Positions 16,214 to 24,444 of a DNA stretch of 51,456 nucleotides are shown piece by piece (positions within the stretch are counted from its first letter, which is position 1; each line of letters starts with the position of its first letter). The DNA is taken from contig CAZWDO010000001.1 of the NCBI GenBank assembly GCA_964632485.1, positions 39,752 to 91,207 of the forward strand. The letters are read 5' to 3'. A program made the position numbers and the translations under genes. The stretch is from CAZWDO01 sp964632485 [NCBI: uncultured bacterium]. GTDB taxonomy: Bacteria > JAGOEH01. The notes under the pieces were generated by a model. The model had not been told where the DNA came from and did not search any database. It worked only from the letters and a program-made list of their open reading frames with translations.

Positions 16214-16822
16214 TTAAGTAAATTGTTTACGAACCAGACCTACAACCTTACCCAGAATTCTGAAATTCCCATTGGCAGCGGAAATCACAATGGGAGTAAA
16301 AGCCGAATTTTCCGGGATCAAACAGATTTCTTTTCCACGGCGCTGAAAACGCTTAACCGTCATTTCGCCATCCACGGAAAAGACTCCGATCTCATTTTGT
16401 TGCAAGGTGTCCCGCACTTCGACAATCAAGCAGTCGCCGGAATGAATTCCGGCATTGATCATGCTGTCGCCCTGGACTTCAAGGGCATAAGTTTCCTGAC
16501 GGCTGAACCAACTTTTTTCCAGGGGCAAATAGTCGATAATATTGGCTTCCGATAAAACCGGCTGCCCAGCCGCTACTCGTCCCAACAAGGGAATACCGCG
16601 CATACGAGCCGTCAGCCGAATTCCGCGCGATAATTTATCAACGCGATCAATATATCCTTTTTCAACCAACGTTTGCAGATGTTTCCATACACCCGCCGAG
16701 GAATGGATACCCACAAGTTGGCCGATCTCCCGGATAGAAGGCGGATAACCCCGTTCACGTACGGTCTCCTGGATGGTTTGCAGTATCTCCGCTTGACGCG
16801 GCGTCAGTTTATTCGTTTTCAT
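16214..16822 (-). CDS. lexA: LexA repressor
   Basis: A 202-residue SOS repressor. Residues 1-70 are a winged helix-turn-helix (LTPRQAEILQTIQ, GYPPSIREIGQLVGI, HLQTLVEKGYI). The self-cleavage site is Ala85-Gly86 in RVAAGQP; the catalytic dyad is Ser120 in VQGDSM and Lys157 in EMTVKRF. All are intact, so RecA-stimulated autocleavage is expected. The gene heads a nine-gene operon. Its own promoter holds an SOS box, showing autoregulation. There is no ribosome site before the ATG, and the -10 element ends only 6 bases upstream, so the mRNA may be leaderless. Confidence 0.96.
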   Translation of the reverse strand: MKTNKLTPRQAEILQTIQETVRERGYPPSIREIGQLVGIHSSAGVWKHLQTLVEKGYIDRVDKLSRGIRLTARMRGIPLLGRVAAGQPVLSEANIIDYLPLEKSWFSRQETYALEVQGDSMINAGIHSGDCLIVEVRDTLQQNEIGVFSVDGEMTVKRFQRRGKEICLIPENSAFTPIVISAANGNFRILGKVVGLVRKQFT

Positions 16823-16828
16823 CTCATC

Positions 16829-16857
16829 AATATAATAAACAAATGTTCACTTGTCAA
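16829..16857 (-). promoter_or_regulatory. lexA operon promoter
   Basis: On the minus strand TTGACA (16852-16857) and TATATT (16829-16834) are 17 bases apart, a nearly ideal promoter. Transcription should start at about 16822-16823, at or next to the A of the lexA ATG. Confidence 0.8.
16837..16848 (-). promoter_or_regulatory. SOS box (LexA operator)
   Basis: GAACATTTGTTT lies inside the promoter spacer and fits the Gram-positive type operator GAAC-N4-GTTC with one mismatch in the last base. LexA bound here would block RNA polymerase directly. Confidence 0.75.
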
Positions 16858-17090
16858 GCCTTTTTTTATTATTTTTTTTCATATTGCAAATCGCTTAGAC
16901 AATCCCGGGTATTTTTATAGATATTAGACTGATTTTGCGGGCCGGATGAACAGCTCTCAAAGCGACCTGGCTGCAGAAACGTAATAGGAAAGGGATTGAG
17001 GAGTAAATCAGGAATTTAAAAACATCCCGGCGATAATTTAAGGGATGAGGTATGGTATAGTAATAGAATGATGCGCATAATTTTTGGGCA
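16858..17090. other. Intergenic gap without a recognisable gene
   Basis: About 230 bases between the lexA promoter and the terminator after tRNA-Arg. The left part is T-rich, the middle is of mixed composition. I see no open frame of note with a ribosome site, no second tRNA and no strong promoter. Confidence 0.5.
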
Positions 17091-17145
17091 TAAAAAAAAA
17101 GGACAGGGTATGAGACGTTAATTAAACGTTTCATACCCTGTCCTT
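17091..17145 (-). terminator. Long Rho-independent terminator after tRNA-Arg
   Basis: A 21-base stem (AAGGACAGGGTATGAGACGTT paired with its inverse, one mismatch) has a 5-base loop at 17120-17124, and on the minus strand is followed at once by a run of nine or more T. It lies 8 bases after the tRNA 3' end and closes the signalling operon. Confidence 0.92.
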
Positions 17146-17152
17146 AAAGTTT

Positions 17153-17226
17153 TGCACCCGGCGGGAATCGAACCCACAACCTCAGACTCCGGAGGCCTGC
17201 ACTCTGTCCAATTGAGCTACGGGTGC
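17153..17226 (-). tRNA. tRNA-Arg, anticodon CCG
   Basis: The minus strand folds into a full cloverleaf. The acceptor arm is GCACCCG with CGGGTGC; the D-arm is GCTC/GAGT; the anticodon stem CAGGC/GTCTG encloses the loop CTCCGGA with anticodon CCG (reads CGG); the T-arm is GTGGG-TTCGATT-CCCGC. The discriminator base is A and the CCA end is not encoded. The 5' end is only 8 bases after the anti-sigma gene stop, with no convincing promoter between. Confidence 0.95.
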
Positions 17227-17234
17227 GTTACTAT

Positions 17235-17951
17235 TCAATACTTGTAATATCGATCGGCGACGGGAACGGCCTTATTCATAACAATTTCCCGCCGTTTAAT
17301 TTCAATTTTCAACACATCGCCGGATTGCGCATTTCGAATCAGGGTTTCAACTTGTTCAATCTGTTTAAGAGATTCTCCATTGATGGATAGCAGGGTATCA
17401 CCGGGCAAGATATTGACAATAGCCGCGGGATTGTTGGGGATGACCTCGGAGACCACAATTTGATTCTGCGCGTTCTGCGTTACAGACAATCCAATCCATC
17501 CCATGTGATGAATCTGGGAGCTTTGGCTCTGATTTTTCCAAGGATTGTCGCTCACATTGAGCATTGGATTATCCCCGGAAATAACTGAAAAATTGTTCTT
17601 TTCCAGTAAAGAGCCATTCTCTGTCTGACGCCATAATGTAAAGGACCAATAAAGGCCAAAAACAGCCACAAGGGTAGCCGCGATATTGAACCAATTATGG
17701 TAGCGAGTGTAGATATTATTTTTACCATAATGAGGGTTGCTTATCCGGTTGTGGAGGTTATCCCAGAAATCCGGAGCTGTTTCAATGCATACGGAATGCG
17801 CGAGACAATCATGAATCAGGTTGAGTTCCTGATAGACAACCCGACACCGCTGGCAGTCGTTTAAATGATTTTTTGCCTGGCAGACCAATTCACTGCTTAA
17901 GTTCCCCTCAATTAAATCTGGAATTAATCTGGCAAATTCTTCACATGTCAT
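17235..17951 (-). CDS. Zinc-finger anti-sigma factor fused to a C-terminal PDZ domain
   Basis: A 238-residue membrane protein. Residues 3-40 are a zf-HC2 anti-sigma domain (H29-x3-C33-x2-C36, with Cys24 and Cys3 nearby). One transmembrane helix spans about 87-107. The outer part ends in a PDZ domain from about 150 to 222 (GWIGLSVTQ, VSEVIPNNPAAIVNILPGD, LLSINGESL). It should hold the ECF sigma encoded just upstream until an envelope signal is received. PDZ domains usually bind free C-termini, here perhaps of misfolded exported proteins. Start: ATG with AGGAG 6 bases upstream, overlapping the sigma gene by 11 bases. Confidence 0.85.
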   Translation of the reverse strand: MTCEEFARLIPDLIEGNLSSELVCQAKNHLNDCQRCRVVYQELNLIHDCLAHSVCIETAPDFWDNLHNRISNPHYGKNNIYTRYHNWFNIAATLVAVFGLYWSFTLWRQTENGSLLEKNNFSVISGDNPMLNVSDNPWKNQSQSSQIHHMGWIGLSVTQNAQNQIVVSEVIPNNPAAIVNILPGDTLLSINGESLKQIEQVETLIRNAQSGDVLKIEIKRREIVMNKAVPVADRYYKY

Positions 17952-18579
17952 TCTTCGCTCCTACCGTTTTAATCCGGTTTAATTTGTGAAGTTTCTTTCT
18001 TAGCTGCAGCCTTCCACGGTTGATCCGCGATTTTACGGTTCCCTTGGGAACTTTCAAAATTTCAGCGATCTCATCATACGTTAAATTTTGGATATCACGC
18101 ATAATAACCGCTTGCTTGAACTGATCTCCGATCGCGGACAAAGTTTTTAACACTTCTTCACGAGTAAAAGTTCCCGAAATTTCTTTTTCCGTATCGCTGT
18201 GCGCGAAAAAAAATTCGCGGATAAATTCTTCACCGTCATCTTTGTCCACAGTCAGTGACACAAACCGCCATTTGCTTCTCTTTTTTAATTCCGTTTTAGC
18301 TAAATTCAAGGCAATCGTGTAGATATAGGTTGAAAAATTAGCCAATGGAATATAGCGCTTACGGCTTTGGTAGAGCCTGACAAACGTTTCCTGGGTAATA
18401 TCCTCGGATAAATGATAATCATCCATATAGCGATAAACAAAATTAATAATACGGTTTTTATACCGGTTGACTAATTCCTCAAACGCTTTTTCATGGTCTT
18501 CCTTGACCATGAGCATCAATTCCGTATCGGAAAGTTCTGTTAATTCAGCCAATTCATGCTCCAGTCTTATTGGATTCAA
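17941..18579 (-). CDS. ECF-type RNA polymerase sigma factor
   Basis: A 212-residue sigma-70 family protein. Region 2 spans about 18-90 (TELMLMVKEDHEKAFEELVN, YHLSEDITQETFVRLY, FSTYIYTIALNLAK); region 4 spans about 140-205 (AVIMRDIQNLTYDEIAEILK, VPKGTVKSRINRGRLQLR). No region 1.1 or 3 is present. The listed start is TTG, with only a weak ribosome site, inside the preceding STAS gene by 26 bases, so translation is probably coupled. The anti-sigma overlaps its end, the usual sigma/anti-sigma pair layout. The insertion between regions 2 and 4 is acidic. Confidence 0.93.
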   Translation of the reverse strand: MNPIRLEHELAELTELSDTELMLMVKEDHEKAFEELVNRYKNRIINFVYRYMDDYHLSEDITQETFVRLYQSRKRYIPLANFSTYIYTIALNLAKTELKKRSKWRFVSLTVDKDDGEEFIREFFFAHSDTEKEISGTFTREEVLKTLSAIGDQFKQAVIMRDIQNLTYDEIAEILKVPKGTVKSRINRGRLQLRKKLHKLNRIKTVGAKNDM

Positions 18580-19057
18580 TTTCTTGACTTAGCAGGCGAA
18601 CAACTTTTTCAAACTTTTTCCGATTGGGTTCATTCAATTCACTCAAGGTTCGATGGGCTTCTAAAATCTCTTCACCATTAATAGATTGTTCTTTCTGCAC
18701 TAATTCGATCAGAGGTAAATCCGTCAAATCAACATCCATATCCCGATGGATATCGCAAATTTGGGGGAATCCCAATTGCCGGAACTGATCGTGAAGCGTT
18801 TCCGAAAGATTAATGAAATCAAATTTTCGATTCGTTTCTTTTAAAAATTTTACTGCGTTCGATGCTAAAATTCCAAATGATGTAGAATCCAGATATTCAG
18901 CTTGTTTTAAATCAATGATGACATCCTTGAATTGAACAATAGCAATGCTTTTAAAAAAAAATTTTAAGGGCGCGACATTTTTCATGTTGATTTGCCCTTG
19001 CAGTCGAATCAATAAGCGATCCTGAAAATTTCCAGCATAAAATTGGGGTTCCATCAT
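18554..19057 (-). CDS. STAS-domain protein, anti-anti-sigma type
   Basis: A 167-residue cytoplasmic protein. Residues 8-110 form a STAS domain (LLIRLQGQINMKN, DVIIDLKQAEYLDSTSFGIL) with Ser58 in the position phosphorylated in SpoIIAA/RsbV. The remaining 55 residues are a charged helical tail. The neighbour upstream encodes an RsbU-type phosphatase that would dephosphorylate such a serine. No RsbW-type serine kinase is in the window. It may therefore act on the linked anti-sigma system or on a kinase encoded elsewhere. Confidence 0.88.
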   Translation of the reverse strand: MMEPQFYAGNFQDRLLIRLQGQINMKNVAPLKFFFKSIAIVQFKDVIIDLKQAEYLDSTSFGILASNAVKFLKETNRKFDFINLSETLHDQFRQLGFPQICDIHRDMDVDLTDLPLIELVQKEQSINGEEILEAHRTLSELNEPNRKKFEKVVRLLSQEIESNKTGA

Positions 19058-19059
19058 GT

Positions 19060-20292
19060 TTATATTCCTGTTTGGAGTTTTCGTCTTATAATAAATAACG
19101 TAAGATCATCAGAAAAGTTCTCGCCTTCAATAAAATGCCGGATATCATGGATTAATTCAGGGATAGCCAGTTCTAAGCGATTGTCCAAAACTTCCTGCAG
19201 TTTATGGCAGAATCGATTAACTCCGTAATACATTTTATTCGGATTACGGGCTTCAACAATTCCATCGGTATAAAGAACAATGGCATCCCCGGGCTGAATA
19301 ATAATTGATTGATTATGATAATCCGAGCCTTCGATCAAAGAAAGTGGATAGGAATTAATTTGCGGCAAAGCTTCAACTGTTCGCAGATTTTGATGATAAT
19401 AGAGGGCCGGGTGATGGCCGGCGGCGCTATAGACCATTTCGCCGGTTTTCGGGTTGATATAACAACAACTCATTGTCATAAAGCAACTATCAGAAGTATT
19501 CCGAAAAAGAGAGCTATCGATTTTAGTCAATATGGCGGCCGGGTCATTCAAGAGCCGGGACGATTCTTCGGCCAGGATTTTGGCCATGGCCATCACGACG
19601 GCGGCATAAGCGCCATGGCCCGATACATCACCTATAAAAACGGACCATTGTCCATTATCCAATTCGATTAAATCATAATAGTCGCCGCCGGCTTCACCCG
19701 AAGGCTGATAAAAAACAGCGAATTCCCACTCAGCATTGACCGGGAACAGATGGGTCAGTAATTGCTTTTGAATTTCGCCGACCGATCGCAATTCATCGTC
19801 CAAGCGTTCTTTTTTAATCCGAATATCATTTCCTACCTGAACGGAGTCCCGATAGGCATCCTCAATGATTTCGAAAGCTTTTGCCAGTTCAGTATTTTTT
19901 TTACCAAGGTCGCGCACCAGGTCCAGCGCTCGAACAATGGCACGAACGCGACTGATGATTTCGATCTCTTCAATGGGTTTGGCAATATAATCGTCCGCGC
20001 CGGCATGTAAACTCTGGTGCATCTTGGCGCGGGAATTTATCCCGCTCAAAACTAAAACCGGGGTATTACGAAATTCCTGACGGGCGCGCAGCCATTGTAT
20101 AAACTGGATTCCGTCAATTTTAGGCATTTCTATATCGGTTATAATTATATCGGGGTGATTATCTTTGAGAATACGGATCGCTTCCATGGCATCCCCCGCC
20201 AAAATCGTTTCCCATCCATATTTTTCGAGTATCGCTTGTAATTGGGAACGAACCAATAAGGAATCATCAACCGCTAAAATCTTATAACTCAT
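19060..20292 (-). CDS. Response regulator with SpoIIE/RsbU-type PP2C phosphatase output
   Basis: A 410-residue protein in two parts. Residues 1-120 are a receiver domain with phospho-acceptor Asp53 (IIITDIEMPK) and Lys105 (DDYIAKP). A coiled linker about 125-175 is followed by a PP2C domain to the end: EAGGDYYDLIEL and FIGDVSGHGAYAAVVMAMAK (metal aspartates), AAGHHPALYY, LYTDGIVEA and FSDDLTLFII. It should dephosphorylate the STAS protein encoded 2 bases downstream when the receiver is phosphorylated. The cognate histidine kinase is not in the window. Confidence 0.94.
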   Translation of the reverse strand: MSYKILAVDDSLLVRSQLQAILEKYGWETILAGDAMEAIRILKDNHPDIIITDIEMPKIDGIQFIQWLRARQEFRNTPVLVLSGINSRAKMHQSLHAGADDYIAKPIEEIEIISRVRAIVRALDLVRDLGKKNTELAKAFEIIEDAYRDSVQVGNDIRIKKERLDDELRSVGEIQKQLLTHLFPVNAEWEFAVFYQPSGEAGGDYYDLIELDNGQWSVFIGDVSGHGAYAAVVMAMAKILAEESSRLLNDPAAILTKIDSSLFRNTSDSCFMTMSCCYINPKTGEMVYSAAGHHPALYYHQNLRTVEALPQINSYPLSLIEGSDYHNQSIIIQPGDAIVLYTDGIVEARNPNKMYYGVNRFCHKLQEVLDNRLELAIPELIHDIRHFIEGENFSDDLTLFIIRRKLQTGI

Positions 20293-21176
20293 TGCAATAC
20301 CCTGACCATTTTTTGGAATCGGGATTTCCGCTCAGGTTCCAGTTTCCCCATTAAACTATTCGCCGCGATTATTTTTTCTACCAGTTCCTTGCGTTTTGCA
20401 GGAGAACGATGCGCTTTATAATGCCCTTCCAAATGTTGGGGCAAGCATTCAATAAAGCTGATCATGGCCGATGGCGCATACCCGGCATCCTGCAAAATGA
20501 TCAACGCCAGGGAATCAGCTTCATCCTCCTGATCGACACTGAAACCATTCAGTACTTTCTGAGAAATAGCGCCGACGAAACCGTCAAAAATATTCGTCAG
20601 TTCCTTTAAATCTTCATTAAGGTATTTTTCTCCCGCTTTTCGTCCGGCAAATTTGAGCATGGATTTAAAAAAATCGAGGCGCTTGCTTTTGGAGATTGCG
20701 GAGAGGGCATGTTGCCGGCAGATATGGCCAATTTCATGCGCCAAAACGGCGGCCAATTCATCTTCAGTGTGGCAAAGCCGGATCAATCCACTTGTGATTA
20801 AAACATGGCCCCCGGGAGATGCATAGGCATTGATGAGCGTATCGTTATCCAGCACCGCAAAGGTATATCCTTTAAAAAGGTAGGGTTTAGGAGAAAACAT
20901 CACCAGAAACTGTCCCATCAAATTTAAATAGGAATTAAAAGATTCGATCCGGGTGGCGGGCGGATAGCGGGTCATAATTGTTGCGGCCACAGCGCGCCCC
21001 AAATAATATTCTTCCTTAGGAGTGAAGTCGCGCATGGCATCGGCGGCTTTACCCGCTAATTGCAGCCCTTCCTTCATATCCTGATTTGAGGTAAACTCGC
21101 TGAGCGTCTTCAATTGTTCGGAAGTGAGACAAAAGCAAAACAAACACAGTAATATTGGCACTGCCATGAATCTCAT
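20289..21176 (-). CDS. Exported M48-family zinc metalloprotease
   Basis: A 295-residue protein with an N-terminal hydrophobic signal (residues 3-18, with three cysteines at 11, 14 and 16 that could include a lipobox). The M48 active site is HEIGH at 147-151 with the third ligand in EDEADSLA near 217-224. The family resembles BepA/YcaL/LoiP-type periplasmic quality-control proteases. Start ATG overlaps the SH3 gene by 4 bases and its stop overlaps the RsbU gene by 4. In this operon it may act on envelope proteins or on the pathway itself, which is an inference. Confidence 0.88.
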   Translation of the reverse strand: MRFMAVPILLCLFCFCLTSEQLKTLSEFTSNQDMKEGLQLAGKAADAMRDFTPKEEYYLGRAVAATIMTRYPPATRIESFNSYLNLMGQFLVMFSPKPYLFKGYTFAVLDNDTLINAYASPGGHVLITSGLIRLCHTEDELAAVLAHEIGHICRQHALSAISKSKRLDFFKSMLKFAGRKAGEKYLNEDLKELTNIFDGFVGAISQKVLNGFSVDQEDEADSLALIILQDAGYAPSAMISFIECLPQHLEGHYKAHRSPAKRKELVEKIIAANSLMGKLEPERKSRFQKMVRVLQ

Positions 21177-21646
21177 GGTTGACCTCCTTGAGTCTGAAAT
21201 TCTCCCAACTTGCCAATTTTTCGAAAATTGGTTCCTTGACTCGAAAAATCAGTTTTCAAGGCTTCTTTTTCAATCAGATCAACTCGGTCAAAGCGTAAAT
21301 CACCGCTTTGTTGATACGATTTTTCAACCTGTTCGTCAAATCCTTTAGTAGCAGCGGCCACATCGTCGCCGGCATGCCGTTCTTTCGTATCGGCTGTAAG
21401 CTTAATCTCTTTTTTAGTTAATGCCGATTGATGGATATAGGCGGTTTTCCCCTGATATTGACACTGAAAAAAAGCGCCTTCATGGTTCTGAACGTTCACT
21501 TTATCGCCATATTTCAACTGTCCCAACTGTTTGCCAAAGAGATTAGGTTTGTCAAGCAACTTCGCTTTTTCCACAGTGATGTACATATTATCAGCCATTA
21601 TCCAGGAAACAGCCATTAAAAATAAAAAAAAGGCATACTTCAACAT
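21173..21646 (-). CDS. Exported SH3-domain protein
   Basis: A 157-residue protein with a signal peptide (MLKYAFFLFLMAVSWIMA-D) and one bacterial SH3 domain at about 22-78 (ITVEKAKLLDKPN, GQLKYGDKVNV, GKTAYIHQSAL). The rest is polar and probably disordered or helical, with an Ala/Asp-rich linker. AAGGAG is 5 bases before the ATG. Such domains bind peptidoglycan or proteins in the periplasm. It is sandwiched between the CHASE2 cyclase and the protease, overlapping the latter. Confidence 0.75.
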   Translation of the reverse strand: MLKYAFFLFLMAVSWIMADNMYITVEKAKLLDKPNLFGKQLGQLKYGDKVNVQNHEGAFFQCQYQGKTAYIHQSALTKKEIKLTADTKERHAGDDVAAATKGFDEQVEKSYQQSGDLRFDRVDLIEKEALKTDFSSQGTNFRKIGKLGEFQTQGGQP

Positions 21647-21663
21647 AATTACTCCTTTCCCTT

Positions 21664-23769
21664 TTATTTAGTTGTAAAGGTAAAAACGCCATTCCATGAG
21701 TCAGGGGGGCGTGTTATCAACGTTTCACAACGACTTTTAAAAACTACCGCCGGGGGATCATCAACAGCGATTCTATCAAAGCCGAACCGCGCTCTTTCAA
21801 ATTCGCCCCGATAGTAAAGAGCCAACGCTTCGCCAAACATCTCCAGCCGTTCACGGATTTCATTTGATAAATCTTCAGTTAAGCCAACCAATTGATAAAT
21901 ACGAGTCGGCTCACTTTTCCCCTTGACCTGGATACGATCCAACTCCCGCGCGGTGAAAGAACGGTCCAATAGCCGGATAGTTTCTTCTCCGGTTGTTATC
22001 CACGTATTATAATATTTATTGATACCTTCAAGGCGGGATGCCAGATTGACCCGATCGCCCAGAACCGTATAGTTTAATTTTTTGCTGGAACCCATCATGC
22101 CGGCCACTACTTCACCACTGGTGATTCCAATTCGTACTTTTAGCTGAAATGGGAAACCCTTCTCATTCAGTTTCCGGTTTATCTTCGGCATCTCTTTTTG
22201 GATAGTAATAGCGGATGAACAGGCCAGCCGGGCATGATCGGGGTTGGCGACAGGCGCGCCCCAGAATGCCATGACAGCATCCCCAATAAATTTATCAATA
22301 TAGCCCTGGTTATCTTCTACGATCACTTTGGTCACATCATCCAGATAAATATTAAGCAACTGAATGAGTTCCGCCGGCGTAATTTTTTCCGAAAGGGTAG
22401 TAAAATCTGCGATATCCGAAAAAAAAACTGAAGCTTCCACCGATTTTCCACCCACATTGAGCTTCTCCGGATGAATGATCAAGTCTTTCATAATTACCGG
22501 AGAGACCAATTGGGAAAAGGCCGATTGAATAAACTGTTTCTGGCGTTTCTGCCGGTAGTATGCCACCATCGTTTGGTCTATATAACCGAAGAGGATGGCG
22601 CTTACATATAATGTATAAGGAAAAATCAAATTAATATAGCGGTAGGCAAGTATAAAAAAAAGCGCAAGAAAAGCCAGACTTGCGACAAACCCGGTCATAC
22701 TCCAAAGGATATGGCGTTCATTCACCAGGATGCAACCGAGCAATGCAAGGCCCAAAACAACGAGACCCGTATATAACCAGGAATCTACTTTCCGCGAGAA
22801 ATCAAAATTAACCAGATTATTATAAAAAGTACCATGAATATGGACTCCAGGATCAAGGGAATGAAACGGATTGGGTCTCAAGTCTTTCAAGCCGGGAGCC
22901 GTTGAACCGATAAAAACTGATTTCCCTCTAAAAAAACCGGGCGGGATGGGTGATTCTTCGGGAAGTTGTTCCACCATCTGTTTGATATAAGCGCTCATAA
23001 CGGTGCGTAGCGGATAAACGGGATAGGCATCAAAAGGACCGTAATATCTCAGATTGACACTACCATCACGATTCAGCGGCATTCGCCGATTGCCGATCCG
23101 CAGGGCATCGCTTTCACGCTCCAGCTCGGCCCGGCCACTTCCATACCAAAACCCGGCAAAAGTTAAACTCGGGCATAGTGTACCGTTTAATTCAAACAGC
23201 GGATAGGCCCGACGGTTTATGCCATCAGGATCGTTCACAAAATTTACCGCTCCGACAGATGTCAGCGATTGATCAATTATAGCGGCTAAAGGCTGGTATC
23301 CCGTATAAACGGGAAATCCGGACGCAGAATGATTTATTATGGTGATCCCATAGCGTCGATAAAGCGTATCGTTCTTAGCGATCATTCCAGAATCCAAGAC
23401 AAAACCCAACGAAACATGTTCATGAAAATGATTTAAAGCGGCCTGAAAGGCCTGGTCATCTTCCATGCCAAACGATGATGATTCGGAAAAAATAAAATCA
23501 AAATAAATATGGCGCGCGCTATCAGCTTCCAGGTATTTAACCAGGCCAGCATAAAATTCACGCGGCCAGGGCCAGCCATAGCCCAATTCGGATGCCCAGT
23601 CCAAACACCCCTGGGTGATCACGGCATATACAATCGAAGAATCAATCCGTTGCTGGTCAGAGGTGATTCGAGTAATCAGATCCCGGCCCCTGGCATCAAA
23701 GAATTCCGGCAGGGAACTCAAAGCCAACAAAAATATCATAAAAAGAGAAACAATCCAGGTTTTCCACAT
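21664..23769 (-). CDS. CHASE2-domain adenylate cyclase (class III)
   Basis: A 701-residue membrane sensor. One N-terminal helix (3-20) leads to an extracytoplasmic CHASE2 domain, about 25-325, containing VYAVITQGCLDW and FIGSTAPGLKDLR. Three close helices follow (332-350, 357-376, 381-397). The class III cyclase domain covers about 443-625. Metal ligands Asp452 (FFSDIADFT) and Asp497 (FIGDAVMAFWG) are present, as are Lys493 and the transition-state pair Asn575/Arg579 in GDRVNLASRLE, so it should be active on ATP. It would sense an envelope signal and make cAMP. The Shine-Dalgarno AGAAGG overlaps the end of the preceding gene. Confidence 0.93.
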   Translation of the reverse strand: MWKTWIVSLFMIFLLALSSLPEFFDARGRDLITRITSDQQRIDSSIVYAVITQGCLDWASELGYGWPWPREFYAGLVKYLEADSARHIYFDFIFSESSSFGMEDDQAFQAALNHFHEHVSLGFVLDSGMIAKNDTLYRRYGITIINHSASGFPVYTGYQPLAAIIDQSLTSVGAVNFVNDPDGINRRAYPLFELNGTLCPSLTFAGFWYGSGRAELERESDALRIGNRRMPLNRDGSVNLRYYGPFDAYPVYPLRTVMSAYIKQMVEQLPEESPIPPGFFRGKSVFIGSTAPGLKDLRPNPFHSLDPGVHIHGTFYNNLVNFDFSRKVDSWLYTGLVVLGLALLGCILVNERHILWSMTGFVASLAFLALFFILAYRYINLIFPYTLYVSAILFGYIDQTMVAYYRQKRQKQFIQSAFSQLVSPVIMKDLIIHPEKLNVGGKSVEASVFFSDIADFTTLSEKITPAELIQLLNIYLDDVTKVIVEDNQGYIDKFIGDAVMAFWGAPVANPDHARLACSSAITIQKEMPKINRKLNEKGFPFQLKVRIGITSGEVVAGMMGSSKKLNYTVLGDRVNLASRLEGINKYYNTWITTGEETIRLLDRSFTARELDRIQVKGKSEPTRIYQLVGLTEDLSNEIRERLEMFGEALALYYRGEFERARFGFDRIAVDDPPAVVFKSRCETLITRPPDSWNGVFTFTTK

Positions 23770-23772
23770 GCG

Positions 23773-24444
23773 CTAATTACCTTCTTTGTCGATATAAAAC
23801 AAATAGAGAACCGCTACCAGGGTGATCAATGTGATAACACCCTCCCAGAGAGGATTTTCCTGACCGGGAAGTTTTTCCTGTTTGATCAAGGCGGGATCAT
23901 CCATAGCCGCTTCCGCCTGGGCATAACTCAGGGTATCAAATGCTTCACCGTAGATCACAAACTGCTGGCCAACGCGATTATCACTCAGGATCAATCGGCA
24001 GCCGACCGTAATACGCGCCCGTCTTTCAACCTTTCCGGATTGAAAGAGATACCGCTTTTTCAGGGATTTATAGACAATATCAAAATCGCGGATACGATAT
24101 TCAAAACGGCTGAAGGGAATATCAGCAGTTGAGCTGTCATAAACCATCAGCCCTCTATCCATTATTTTTTGAAACAACACCATTTCAATCAGATAATTAT
24201 AGCCGTGTGGCGAAGCCGGAAATAAGACGAATCCCTGATCGGATACCAGTAGTGTATCAACTATATTCTGACCAGCGTTTCGTTTCACGTTATTCAAAAC
24301 CGTATCAAGGGAATTCTCTATTATTCCAGAACAAAGCTGCATCATCAACTCCCGATTTGAGACAACTGGGGAACCTGACTGGGGAATAGTAGCCGCACAG
24401 CCTATCCAAAGACTGAAGAGTATTAATAAAGTAAATCTTGCCAG
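23773..24444 (-). CDS. Putative lipoprotein with C-terminal membrane helix, probable CTG start
   Basis: The usual start (TTG at 24348) leaves out an in-frame open stretch that encodes a lipoprotein-like signal: Arg3, then a hydrophobic run ending LWIGC, Cys16. No ATG, GTG or TTG exists between the upstream in-frame stop and that signal, but CTG at 24442-24444 has GGATGGAG 9 bases before it. With this start it has 223 residues, ending in a hydrophobic helix (about 197-215) and a short basic tail. The middle is mixed alpha/beta with FDIVYKSLKKRYLF. I do not recognise the family, though it resembles curli-assembly CsgG-like or FlgO-like exported proteins in layout. It overlaps the previous gene by 22 bases. 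Confidence 0.6.
   Translation of the reverse strand: MARFTLLILFSLWIGCAATIPQSGSPVVSNRELMMQLCSGIIENSLDTVLNNVKRNAGQNIVDTLLVSDQGFVLFPASPHGYNYLIEMVLFQKIMDRGLMVYDSSTADIPFSRFEYRIRDFDIVYKSLKKRYLFQSGKVERRARITVGCRLILSDNRVGQQFVIYGEAFDTLSYAQAEAAMDDPALIKQEKLPGQENPLWEGVITLITLVAVLYLFYIDKEGN

Noticed and set aside
23509-24132. A 207-residue open frame on the plus strand
   Set aside because: It covers the junction of the lipoprotein and CHASE2 cyclase genes on the minus strand and has no ribosome site or recognisable domain.
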